This document shows, piece by piece, positions 1 to 10,927 of a stretch of 64,000 nt of DNA. The stretch is from NCBI GenBank assembly GCA_014706295.1, contig JACSVZ010000001.1, positions 115,579,111-115,643,110 on the forward strand, in the 5' to 3' direction. This DNA comes from Lycocorax pyrrhopterus obiensis. Its lineage: Eukaryota; Chordata; Aves; Passeriformes; Paradisaeidae. Under the pieces are notes generated by a model. That model saw only the letters and a list, made by a program, of their open reading frames with translations, made no database searches and was not told the DNA's origin. The first letter of the stretch is position 1, and each line of letters starts with the position of its first letter. The position numbers and the translations under genes are program-made.

Positions 1-3000
1 GATAAAAATGTTCAAGCTTTGGTTGTCTCTTCAAAAGGGAGGGCAGAGCCAGTGTAACTTCACAGTCTGGCGTGTGCTTCTGGTACCGTCTCCACTTCTT
101 CCCCTGAGCCTGCAGAGGAAAGCCTTCAGTTTGGACTCACCCCAGAAAATTTATGTTTCACAAATATATTTTCTTATAATAAAATATTATTTGGCATCCA
201 GACAAGTCCTTCTGCATGCTGTGTCTCATTTGCAGAAAATTCTGCTTTATTGCTGGCTGCTGATCAAGCTCTCTCTTTAGGATTTCTGCACTGGGCTCAC
301 AATTAAGAACTAGTCCAAACCACAATGAGTGCTACAAATTATTCTGGGTATCTTGAACTTCATTATCTCATGCTAAACCTATTTTTTGTAACATTGAAAT
401 AGCATCATAAAGAACATTGGATAGGGAAGATTCCTTGGAAAACTCTTTCAAAGTATTTCACAGGAGTGATACAAAGATTTCATAAATCTTTATGATAGCA
501 ACACCACTTTATTTATAGTATATTTTTTCTAAATGGTGATAATTGTTGTAGTTAGTACCAGAGTAGGGCAATATGTAATTTAAAAAAAGCAAATTTCTTT
601 AATTATGTTTTTAAAATTTCAAGCTATTTTTTGGGAAAGATTTTTAGTTGAAATTGAAAATATTATTAAAGTTTGTTTTGTGGGGTTTTTTTCTGTTTTT
701 CAATTGATACAACATTTGTGCCTCATGTGCCTCAGGATTGTTTCTTGTAAGCTTTGGGACACAGGAAAGAACGATATCTGCACTCTTTCTTTGTTGTAAA
801 CACATAATTTCCCTGTCCTAAATTTTGTATTGTGTTCTAATTGCATAAAAATTATTGGGCTTTATTTTTTATTTGTCACCTGGATATTGAAAAACCATAG
901 CATCAGCCTGCCTGGCTGTGCTGCCAAAGGGAGAATTTTGTAGCTGTGTGAGGCAGATCCAAGCTAAAATTAAAAGTTGTCAGCTACATAACTCTGGGCT
1001 GATATTTTCTGAGTTTCTTGAGCCTCATGCTTGCCAAGGAGCCTATTCCTCAGGGAATAATATTAGCTGGGTCTTTACACTTACAGCATTTCAAATCAGT
1101 CTGTTTAAGCACAGGGACCTTGTCAGAGCACACAGATTTTCCTGGAGCCCCCTTTTTTGTGGCATTTCAGGCTCACAACCATGGAGCTTTCTGTTAAATC
1201 AGGCTCTCCATCTGTGTTGAAGGATCTTTGATGTCACCAGGTAGAAATGGACTTCCTAATATTGGTGTCAAAGCAAACGGAAAAAAGGGACACAATATTT
1301 TATTATTTGCTTTGGTTTGGGTTCTTTTATTCCATAACTCAAAAGTTTGGAAAATAGCTCTTATTTAACACCAAACTCAATAGCTCAGGCACCTCCATTC
1401 CTCATTTTGGTTTTAGGAATGCAGTTGTTACTTGACAATTATGGTTGCTACTGTTACAGTGCATTGGATTGGGAAAAAAAAAGACAAAAAAAGGAGACAA
1501 TTGTTGTGTTTTAAGCTTGTTGAATTCTGACAAAAATCAGGCTGAGAGAAATTTGTTAACCATCATGATTTAAACCCCTTATTTCTATATTTGGTAATTA
1601 ATACCAGGCTCTATAAATACAAGGTATTGTGTGTCTGCCTTTAACCAACTGCAGCTGCTGTAGCTTTTCAAACAAGTTGCTGTTCTTGCTGTTATAGTAA
1701 AAAAGTTTTGATAGTTTAATTTGGTTTTTAATGCTTATCACAAACTGCAGTTTTAGTTGCTTTTATTTTTCCCAAATCTTAGCACTTGGGGGTGCAATGC
1801 AGAGGCTCTGCTTAAGGTGCAGTTGTTTGAGGGACATCCAAATAAAAAGCATTCAATGAAGATCTATAATGTGAGGGCATTCATATTTGTGTGTATATTT
1901 AAAAAATAAACATATATATATAACAAGGGCAAAAATATCCTCTGAATCAGATCTATCATATCTACACTGACATCTTTTAAAATGATAAAAGCAAGCAAAC
2001 AAAAAAAAGAGAGTCCCCCACTTCGTTGAAGAAATCTGGTGCTTTACTTTGTTTTTAGAGCTCTTCTATCACTGGGAGGCTGCCTATTGCCTTGCCATAC
2101 TAATTTGACTGTGATGAGTGTCCCTGAGAAAGGCACTCAGCAGCAATTTGCAGGTTTGGAAGCTGAATTACCTGGACTTTTGGCTTGGTTTAACCTGTTT
2201 AATCCTCCGATCTGTGCATTTCTGGGCTCACCCAGGCACCATCACCTCAGCAGGGCTACACATCCAGCTGCCCATCGTGAAAATGCCCACAGGGAAGTGA
2301 TGCCACATCATTCCCCATTTGCACCAAAATCCAAATGGACAGGGACTCTGCCAAAGCTCTCTCTGGCACATCCTAATTTCCACAGCCTCGTATTTTTAAC
2401 AACAATTTTCTATTGGATTGTTGGGGGTGTTTTTTGTGTTTGTTTTTTTTTTAATTACAAAAAATATATATTTATATTTTATATTAATTTTGACTACATT
2501 ACTGGGCACCCAAAATTTAACTTGCAACCCAAAACTTACCTGCAATCAGTAGAATATGAGACAATTTCAGTATCTCAAACAAGGTTTTTACCAGATCACT
2601 CATCACAGGTTTTGTATAATTCAAAGGTTAGGAGAAAAGGTCTGCTGCAGCCATGTTATCTGATAAAACTAATAACAAAATATTTACCTTACTGGATAGT
2701 GGCTGGAAAAACAACTCTAAAGCATTTTTTGTTTTAGCTTGCAGGTACTTAGTAGTTGCTACCCAGAAAAAAAAAAATCTTTTTCCTCACCTGCAATTTT
2801 TTTCTCCAAATTGTCACATTACATTTTAAAAAGATTAGTTTTATTGTTTTAATTGAATCAATGTGAGTCATATTGTAGAGATATTTCTTCCCATATTAAC
2901 CAGTTCACAAAAAGGTAGTAGAAGAAGTTCTTACTGTGGATAAAAAGCTCAAATATGTTGTCATAGTAGCTGCATCCCCACTTTCAGCACAGAGCATGAA

Positions 3001-6000
3001 CCATGGGAATCTGGATTTCTTAAGAAACCTTCAGGAATTGAATGAACTCAACACAGAGCCTGGCAGAACAAGGATGTGCTGATTTTATCACTGAGTGCTG
3101 TCACCGAAACGCCTCAGCTGCAAAACACCACACTGATCATTGATTTGTGGTGTTTTTCTCCATGGAATATACACCTGGGAAGAAAGGTCTGCACAAACGC
3201 TGGAGCATGGTGAGTCTGGGCCTGAATTATGCACAAAAAGAAATCTTGCAAAATGCAAAGCTGGGTCTGGTCCTAGATTTAGGAAAAAACATGAGACTCC
3301 TCATTTTCTCCACCTTTAAATGAAGAGCATTGTTGAGGCACTCTTTCAGGGTAGATTATCTCTGGCTCATGATGTATTTCCCTCTCCACCAGCTTCACCA
3401 GTCTTGATTTCCTGGGGGGGATGTCTCAAGTTGTTGATATTTCAGCACATCCCGGTGCGCACAGACAACCAGCTTGTGCTGTGGTGGTGGGTGTTGGTGC
3501 TGAGCTGCTTCTCAGCACCTGCCTCAACGCTTTGTGCCTCCAGCTATGCCTGAAATAGAAAATCAGCTCCATCTATTCCAGCAAAGAGCCATTAGGAAAC
3601 CCTGAATAAACACCTATTAGAAGCATTATGTATGCAGATGTGTCTAACAGTCTTCCTAGCAATGAGCCGTGCCTAAATGCCTCCTGATGAGCAGACTGCT
3701 GAACCACAGTCAGACTGAATGCTTCCAGTTCTGCTTCCAGTGCTGGTGCAAGTCAGAGCGAAAATCAGATTTTGCAAAGTTGGCAGCACCCAAGTAATAA
3801 AGGCTCTGCCAGTTGGGACTTTTTTACAGCATATTCAACCTGCCTCCAAAGACTGATATCAAAATACAGAAGCAGGAAACAGGATTAATTTGTGCTGTCC
3901 AGACAGACAACCGAGGAACCAAAAGACTGAGTGCTTTTGGTCAAGATTGCTCTGGAAACCAGCAGCAGAGCTGAAAATTGATGTATCCAGTGCTGATACA
4001 GATATCTCAGCTCCAACCCCTGCCCCCAGTCCCTCCATCCAAATGGAAATGTCACCAGAGGCACTCTCTGGTTAATATGCTCCCCAGAAGAAAAGGCAGG
4101 TGCTGAGAGGGCTTTTGATACAGGCTGGGGTATATTGCAAATGGTTCTAAATATGGAGAGGAAAATGAGCAAAAGCAAGGGCAGGACAACGAAGTCTTTA
4201 TGGAGTGGAAGTGATTCTGTTGATACACAGCAGCTCTCGAGAATTCAAATTTCATAACTGGTGCTAAAAACGCAAGGCAGTGTGGGATTGTAATGCTGTG
4301 TAAAGGACCAAGGGCAAACTTTAATCTAATTTAGTGTGTGCCCCACATACAAAAAATAGGATGAGAAGTGCCTTGAAGACATATTTGGATCTGTTGTTTC
4401 TGCAGCAAGCAAAGTCACCTGATGATAACTCAAATGGACACTTTCACCTCATGAAAAAAGTCATCCCCAGCAATTTATACCAAATTAAAAATCCAGTACT
4501 TTACATCACTCTCACTATATATTTCATATGATGGAAGGAGCTGCCACAGAGGAATTTTTTTTTTAATATTTTGTGATTTCCATTACAAGGTTCAATATGG
4601 CTGTTATATTCTGAGGGTGGGCAGAAGCAAAGCAAAACAAGAGGAGAGAAAGGCAAAAAAAGGCAAGTCTTGGCAGTCAGCTAATAGTGTTTCTGTACAG
4701 AGAAAAGAGATTTCCTGTGACACTGCTCCCAAGAGCACCAGCATTGCTTAAAAGCATTCTCCTGTTGGGTGGAAGTTTGTGTGCCTGTTCGATTGAGTGG
4801 AAGGAGTGCAGGGGAAAAATGAGAACACAAACCCATGTTTTGGCTGCCACACGGTCAATACAGTAACAGGTCGGCAGAAACATCAAAACACAATCAAGAG
4901 CTGACTTCAGGGCTGTGAGTGAGCAAAATTTGTTGGGCAAGAAGCCAAGGGAAAGGAGAAGAGGTCTTCTGTTGTTCTTAGAGCTCATCAGGAGGCGCTA
5001 AAGGAGCAAAGTGAAATCTCTTTCTGTTGAAACTGAGATTTCTGTGTTCAAATCTGCATGTGGAGTTTCATTACGTGTGGCATAACACAGCTGCCATGTT
5101 CTCTCCCCTGAGCTGAGTAAACTTTGGGGGTGAGCAAGTCGATGGTGTGTGTGTAAATAGGGCACACCCAGTTTGGACCACGCTGCAAAAATGTTTGTGT
5201 AGCGTGTTTGGGGTGGGTGCAATACTCAGGAATATTAAAGCCAAAAGTCATTGCAAGTAAATGGTTAAAACTTTACATACAACTTTTGCAAATGATGCTT
5301 TGCTCTAAAAACACAACAGTCACGAGCACCTGAGAACTTGAAGTCTAATTTTCAGTACTTTCCTTTTTTGAAATACAGGGAAATAGTCTGCAGTGTTCAG
5401 CTCTGAGAAGGAACTGTACAAGTTTATATAAGCAGCTCAAAACATGCAAAAGGACACACATGTAAAGTTCCATGTGTCTGCACCTTCCAGTGCTGAAAAC
5501 AAGGAGCCATTTTTCAAAAGGAGTTTGTGACAGCCCTGTAGTGTTAGATTCAAAATCATATTTCATGTTCCAGCATCTGCCTTTACACTCACTATCAGTA
5601 GTGAGATAAGTTTAAAATGACAACACTGATAAAACTTAACACAGAAAGAGCAAATCACTGTCTCAAGCAATGGAAGTTTTAAAGTACGAGTAATTTCTTG
5701 CTCTTCCTATCACACTTCTGACTGGCCTTGGGGGCAGGAATGTGTTGGACAACATGGTAAAAAATGTAGAAATATAAAGAGAAATGATGCAATGTCTGTG
5801 GCAGATTGATTTAGATGACAGTGATAGACTTCTTGAAGCCTCATGGAGATTTGATCTCATACAGAAGGCAAACCATTAAAAAGACATTATGGACTAATCA
5901 TGTAGCTATACAAATTTGTTTTATATTCCTTTATATGTTTGCTTGTGTAACAGAAACAGGGATCAAAAGCTCTTGGCCTTGAGAAACCTGTCCTTTGGTG

Positions 6001-6399
6001 TGGTAACAAATAATTCTGATTCCCATCATTATCTCAGTGGGCATCATTTCCAAAACAGGAGTTTTACTTCACTTAACCAGCTGGCAAAGTGAGCATCCTT
6101 CCCTTTGTGACAATGATCACCTTCAAATTTCCCAAATGACTTTATTCATAAGCAGTTCATATGCAAGGATTTTTATTACCTCGATTTTTTGCTTTACTGA
6201 ACCTCTTCATGCAGTGAGGTTTGGTATGAGAGCTCCTCTGCTGATCTGAAGATCTCTCCTCGTGCTCTTTCCCTGCATTCAAGACTTGCATTCACACAGC
6301 AGGAAAAAGCGTGGTGATCTGGAAAGCATCTAAAGACTTTTGTGGGTGCTTGAGGGAAAATGCAGATCTAAACCAGGTCTTTTAGAGACCTGCAATATT
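1..6399. other. Gene-free AT-rich unique sequence
   Basis: No gene, RNA gene or recognisable transposon was found. Open frames are short and carry no known domain. The longest (2039-2737) opens on GTG, its first ATG is at 2114, and it runs through a T-rich, AT-rich low-complexity stretch, so I do not call it a gene. Short simple sequences occur, for example alternating TA near 1912-1922 and runs of A or T. Base composition is typical of avian intergenic or intronic DNA. Confidence 0.6.
2443..2490. repeat. AT-rich low-complexity stretch
   Basis: A T10 run is followed by about 38 bases that are almost entirely A and T, with alternating TA. It is simple sequence, with no sign of a mobile element. 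It lies inside the long open frame 2039-2737 and helps explain the Phe/Tyr/Ile-rich middle of that conceptual protein. Confidence 0.75.
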
Positions 6400-6625
6400 A
6401 CAGAAACACAGAATGGCTGAGATTGGAAGGGACCTCTGCAGATCATCTTGCCCCACACCCCGCCCCCCCCAGGGTCACTGCTGCCTCATGGCAGCTTGGT
6501 GTGCACCAGGACCCCAAATCTTCCTCTGCAGAGCTGCTTGGCGGCCTCTGTTTGTGCTGGGGTTGATCCTTCCTGAGGCCCAGGGTGTGTGGGGTTCAGT
6601 GGGGCTGCGGGCTTGTCCTCTGTGA
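6400..6625 (-). mobile_element. CR1-type LINE fragment, minus orientation
   Basis: The left edge has the reverse-complemented CR1 3' tip, with an 'acagaatgg' core followed by 'ttggaagggacctctgcag' and 'atcat'. The rest (about 6480-6590) parallels the element at 39433-39680 in phrase order: 'caccaggacccc', a 'cttc-tc-cagagctgctt' block, a 'tgtgctgg-ggtt' block and a 'ccttcctgaggcccaggg' block. Both copies therefore contain the same part of one CR1-like family. No open reading frame survives. The 5' truncation is normal for CR1. The subfamily cannot be named without alignment, and the right edge is approximate. Confidence 0.75.
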
Positions 6626-7644
6626 GAACCCCTGCCTTGTCCATAGGTCTGGGCACATGTGAAAAGAGGTGATATTCGAAGCCATAAGTAGGATTCCAGC
6701 TGCAAAACACCTGTCCAAAACCCACAGATTAAATACTTAGAAAAATGCTTTGAAAATATGTCCCCAAAACATAGAAAGTGCCTTTGTAATGAAATACACC
6801 CCACGAGTGAAATGATATTGTAAATTAGCTACTAAGCAGACCAAATGTTTCTAAACTTCACAGTAATGACGCTTTGGGAGGTTTTTATCTCAGTAACAGA
6901 GATAACTTGCTACAAGTACTTGCCGAGCCTGATGGGGCAGGATAAACCTGCCTGCAAAGCTTTTGAGGTGCTGTAATGAAAAGGCTTTCACCTTCCTGTC
7001 TGATAAGTTTGAAACATTGAGTACATGTCAGAAAAACTGACACTGAGGCAATACAGTCTTTTCAGCTGTGTTTTCATTCTTATCACAGTCTTCCCACCTG
7101 GGGGACAATGAGGAAGAATGCAAAATTTCTTGGCTTATAGTACAACCAGCAAAGGCGTTTTTGCTTCCTCTGTTTCTGCACATGCAATGTAAGCTGTATT
7201 GACAGCTGTAACACAGTAACTTTTGCTTTTATGCCTTTCACATGAATGAAAGCAGTTGAAAGCTGTTGGTACCATCATTATTTGCACCCTTTGCATACAG
7301 ATCTTCAGAAGCACAACCCTTGCTGTGAGCCTTGCTGGGTGCAGAAGCTGAGTGGACTGGAATCTACAACTCAAAGTGAAGGATTTTTATATGCCTGAGC
7401 AAATGAGTCTGTTCTGCAGATCAAACTGCCCTCAAAAGGCTGTAAAGTACATGGACATGGGTTGTGTTAATCAGTCAGCACAACAGACCCCCACTGGGTG
7501 GTTTGTTCTTGGCAGTTCTAACACCTGCACTCAAGAAAGGGCTGTTTTCTGCAGCAGAAATGAGTCAAAACTCTTCAGAACATTAGGATTCATCCTCTGG
7601 TTTGACACAAACCTGGGTTGGGTTTTTTTTTTAACCAGAATGTC
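6626..7644. other. Gene-free unique sequence between two CR1 fragments
   Basis: I see no gene, splice-flanked open segment or recognisable repeat here. It separates the minus-oriented CR1 fragment on the left from the plus-oriented one on the right. A T10 run occurs just before the right-hand CR1. Confidence 0.5.
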
Positions 7645-7891
7645 AGTGTGTTTTAAACTAAAAGAGGGGAGATTTAAATTAGATGTTAGAAAGAAATTCT
7701 GGTGAGGCCCTGGCACAGGTTGCCCAGAGAAACTGTGGATGCCCCATCCCTGGAAATGTCCAAGGCCAGGTTGGATGGTGCTTGGAGCACCCTGGGCTAG
7801 TGGAATTTGTCTCTGCCCATGGCAGGGGCATTGAAATTAGATGGTTTTTAAGGTCCCTTCCAACCCGAGTCATTCTCTGATACCATGATTC
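7645..7891 (+). mobile_element. CR1 LINE 3' end, plus orientation, 5'-truncated
   Basis: This is the clearest CR1 copy. From left to right it has 'ttttaaactaaaagagggg', 'gatgttagaaagaaattct', 'ggtgaggccctggcacagg', 'ttgcccagagaaactgtgg', 'atgccccatccctgg', 'gcccatggcagggg' and 'ttaaggtcccttccaaccc', in the order known for avian CR1 3' regions. It ends in degenerate ATTCTNTG-type octamers at about 7870-7891, the CR1 3' hallmark. About a dozen bases expected after 'aaattct' appear to be deleted. Only the extreme 3' portion is present, so it has no coding capacity and cannot be autonomous. Confidence 0.92.
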
Positions 7892-8760
7892 ATTAATATC
7901 AATTTGCAGAATACAGGTCACTGGGAATAAGAGAAGAATTCTCAAGGCAGGCCTGTTCTGGCACTCTTCTAATGCACTGCTGCCCAAATACAAGAAAGAA
8001 GATTGAAAATACATAATTTCTCCCATATTTCCATTTAAGCATCTCCTGTAATTGCCATATTTAATGTGTACTCTGGAAATACTTTCTGACATGCAATCTT
8101 TTTACTGTTTTTATTTTTTTTCTTCTTTTTTTACTTTGTAAGTAATGGATCTTTAATGAATTGTGACATGTACTTTACTTTGCTCATTATTAGCCTGACA
8201 TGTGGCCTTTGTTTTCTCTCACAGCCTGTGGGTGGCCATGCACTCACCTGTGAGCTTTGTTACCAGCCATGGAAGACTGATTTCATTGAAAAGTAAATGA
8301 CTATCCCAGAATGGCTTTAATATAATTGGAAAAAAACCCTGTTTCTCTAAAGCCAGCCATGCAGTGCTCTAAAGCCAAGAAAACGTCTCTCATTGACATC
8401 CCTGGGCTTTGGCTTGGGACCCCTGCCAATGTTTTATTTAAATGGGCTTTTAACAGTTTCATATATTCAACTCCAACCAATTCTCGAGTTCAACGAGAGT
8501 AAATGCTCTAGAGCTGAATTGTAATGTGCCCTGCTAGTAAAAATATTCATTTGATTACAGTGGCTGCCTGCCACTGTATTTATTTTGAAAGTACAAGCTG
8601 GTGCTGCACTTTTCTTAAATCCAAGACTGGAAATTAGGCATAAGTGTCACATGTACAAATAAAAACTATCAGAGATCTAAGAGCTCTGGAGTGAACAGGA
8701 GGGGGAAAAGGAAAAGAAAGAAGGAACACCTGCAGCAAGCCCTAGAAAAGGGAGAAACAA
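7892..8760. other. Gene-free unique sequence
   Basis: No gene is recognised. A polypyrimidine-AG at about 8210-8224 is followed by an open segment ending near a 'gtaaat' at 8292, but this looks like a chance splice pair. The segment 8440-8580 is rich in short palindromic motifs and contains the hairpin listed separately. Confidence 0.45.
8556..8578. repeat. Small perfect hairpin (9-bp stem, 5-nt loop)
   Basis: The arms 'tacagtggc' (8556-8564) and 'gccactgta' (8570-8578) are exact reverse complements around a 5-nt loop. It is too short to be a microRNA precursor and has no obvious role. Palindromes of this size arise by chance in tens of kilobases. Confidence 0.6.
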
Positions 8761-8840
8761 GCAACACATTAAAAAGCTTCATGGACTTGATGAGAGGTAT
8801 CTCACAAAGGATAAAGATTCTCAGTTCTTGGGGCAGCTTA
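8761..8840 (+). repeat. Left arm of an ~80-bp inverted repeat pair
   Basis: Aligned by eye to the reverse complement of 11216-11294, this segment shows six mismatches and one single-base gap over 80 columns (about 91% identity). It includes a long exact run covering 'tatctcacaaaggataaag' and 'attctcagtt'. Similarity stops on the outer side (left of 8761) and fades just past 8840. The identity of the repeat is unknown. It could be one copy of a short interspersed family, a terminal inverted repeat, or half of a local inverted duplication. I found no target-site duplication at the outer ends. Confidence 0.85.
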
Positions 8841-10229
8841 AAGAAAACATAATTATCTCAGTTCAGTCCAGTGTTTCAAGCCTCAGAAAACAAAACCCTT
8901 TTTATTACTATTATGTAAAAATAACATCTTGCCCTCGGTGTTGCCAAATTGTCTCTTTCTTTTCTGAAAATCAAAAATACAGTTTTATCAAGTCTGCAGT
9001 GGAGAATTGCATTATATATTTCAAAAGGTTTACATTCATCATATATTTATTAAACGGAAACCAACTGAGGATGTTGAGATATTTAGGGCATTTCATATTC
9101 ATTTTTATTTTATGGGTAGTTTGCTGCTACAAAAGCCACTGAAGTAACGTGGCAGGAGTTGATATTGAGCTTTCCTCTTCCTCTGCAAAGCCCATGCAGG
9201 TCAAAACTCTTCTTCCACCTTTCTGTGTTATGACAAAGCTGGGTTATTCTCCTTGAATATACAGTTTTTAACATTAGTCAGTGTTATGAACTGTGTCTAG
9301 TCTTCAGCTAAAAAAAACCAAAAAATCCTAAAGACTTTCTTCACCTCTAGTTTAACCCATTTTGAAGTAAAACTGCCAGAATCAAGTCTCAGCAGCTTCT
9401 AAATGAAGTGCCATAACCCCAGCAGCGTGGTGACACCTACGTGGAGTTCACAGGCTGGGCAGAAATTGAACTGTGTGGCTCAGTCCTGCCAGGAGGTTTG
9501 AAAGCTTAAAGATAAAATTGGAAGGAGGGTTGCTGAAGAAAAAAATAATTATCCAGGAATAACTGCTTGGCATGATGGCCGTTTTCATCAACGTTCATAA
9601 TTTTCATTAACGTTATTGAACAAGAATTATGGATCTTATTTTCAAGCTTCTATCTCCTTATAGGCAATTCATTTCACTCCTTATTTCCAATGCATAATTA
9701 ATTCTACCTTGCATCCTATTTCATTCTCTTTTATCTCTTTTGGATGCCCAGTTACTCTCAATTAAATATTAATAATCATCTTTTTAATTTACCCTGCAAT
9801 TTGGAAACAGAGGAACGCTGCCATGGCTCTTGTCTTTCTCGGGGAAGATATTTCTGAGCAGTGCTGGAGGATTCCACGTGGGAATGCATCCATCTCAGGG
9901 AGTATTAGGCCTGGGCTGACAGCACAAGGATTGTCCTGTCACTCTTATCTGCTGGAGCTGTATGGAAGTGTCAGAAGGGAGGAAAGGCTGCCCTGCATGT
10001 GCTGTTCATCCAGGAGGGCTGCTCTGGCGGGAGCGAGCATCTGGGAGGAAGCAGAGAGATCATCTGCTCAGACATGGCAAAAGGATTTTGCTGCTGGAAA
10101 CGTGTCTCCCTTCCTGAGGCCTCTGTACCAGGGAATGAGCATCAGGCAGGCCATGAACACAGGCAAGCTCTGCCTGTCATTGCCTGCAAATCAGGAATCT
10201 CTGCGGCGTGTGAAGCTGAGCATCCAAAA
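8841..10229. other. Gene-free interior between inverted-repeat arm and LTR
   Basis: No recognised gene. From about 9820 the sequence becomes more GC-rich, and an open frame (9823-10395) runs into the LTR-like block. Since it crosses into the LTR-like DNA and has no known domain, I treat it as a chance frame. Part of 10060-10229 may be a leftward extension of the LTR, whose boundary I cannot fix. Confidence 0.4.
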
Positions 10230-10870
10230 TCCCTTTCTTGGCAGTGTCCGGAAAAATTCACACCACCAGAGGTTTATGTCCAAAATGGAGACAGAAGAGT
10301 CCTGGAACTTTATTCGAATAAAGGGAGAGGCCGTGGAGCATTTCTCATGGGGTCTTCTCAAATTTTTGGGGGATGCAGCCCCCTTTTCATCCTAATTTCC
10401 CAGCTTCATCTCCCTCTACCTTTCCTCATTGGCTGAGGTGTTTGGAAGGCACAGAATTCCCAAATCGCCTGCTCTATGCCCCTCTCTAACATGCACCCCC
10501 TTTTTATTTTCTCTTTTATAACAAAACACTATTCATAATTCTATTAAGCCTTTGTTGTTTTTCTCTAAGCTCAGGAATTTAACATAGCTTAGGCTGAGCA
10601 CCAGTCCATGCCAATCAGTAACATTTTCTAGAACTGATGGCTTCTTCTGTTACTTCCCTATCTATAAGTCCCTGGTACTACCTGCAAGCAGATCCTCATG
10701 GTATGTTTACAAGGACACATCTTATTCCTTTCACCAGGGCTGTGCTGCTCCAGCAGTGCTACTGGAAGCTTTCAGTGCAGGTGAGCCACTGTTTACAGAG
10801 GATGGAAACAGCAGGGGGGTCACTGCTCTGCTTCACGATTTTTAGGGTGGAGTTTGAGGTGTTTTAAGGC
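10230..10870 (-). mobile_element. Endogenous retrovirus-type LTR, minus orientation (edges approximate)
   Basis: Read on the minus strand this has LTR architecture. A TATAAAAG box lies at 10513-10520, and about 200 bp downstream an AATAAAG poly(A) signal at 10308-10314 sits in the perfect 16-bp palindrome 'ctttattcgaataaag' (10308-10323). Phrases such as 'ggggtcttctcaaattttt' and 'cttattcctttcaccaggg' resemble songbird LTRs that I remember, but this is memory and not a search. No gag, pol or env sequence is evident beside it, so it is probably a solo or truncated LTR. I could not identify TG/CA ends with a matching target duplication, and the left edge may lie nearer 10060. Confidence 0.55.
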
Positions 10871-10912
10871 CATTTATTTGCTTATTAATCAAGAAGATAA
10901 TTAATTTCCATT

Positions 10913-10927
10913 CCCCCCCCCCCCCCC
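10913..10927. repeat. C15 homopolymer
   Basis: Fifteen consecutive C residues lie just beyond the right edge of the LTR-like block. The opposite strand is G15. Long C runs are uncommon in this AT-rich background and are prone to length variation and sequencing error. Confidence 0.95.

Noticed and set aside
2039..2737. 232-codon open frame as a gene
   Set aside because: It starts on GTG, its first ATG is at 2114 with no recognisable promoter, and the second half is low-complexity AT sequence. No domain is recognised.
8225..8291. 67-nt plus-strand exon
   Set aside because: The donor context AAA/gtaaat is weak and the acceptor tract is short. No recognisable peptide.
9823..10395. 190-codon open frame as a gene
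   Set aside because: It runs into the minus-strand LTR-like block and has no recognised domain, so it is best explained as a chance frame in GC-richer DNA.
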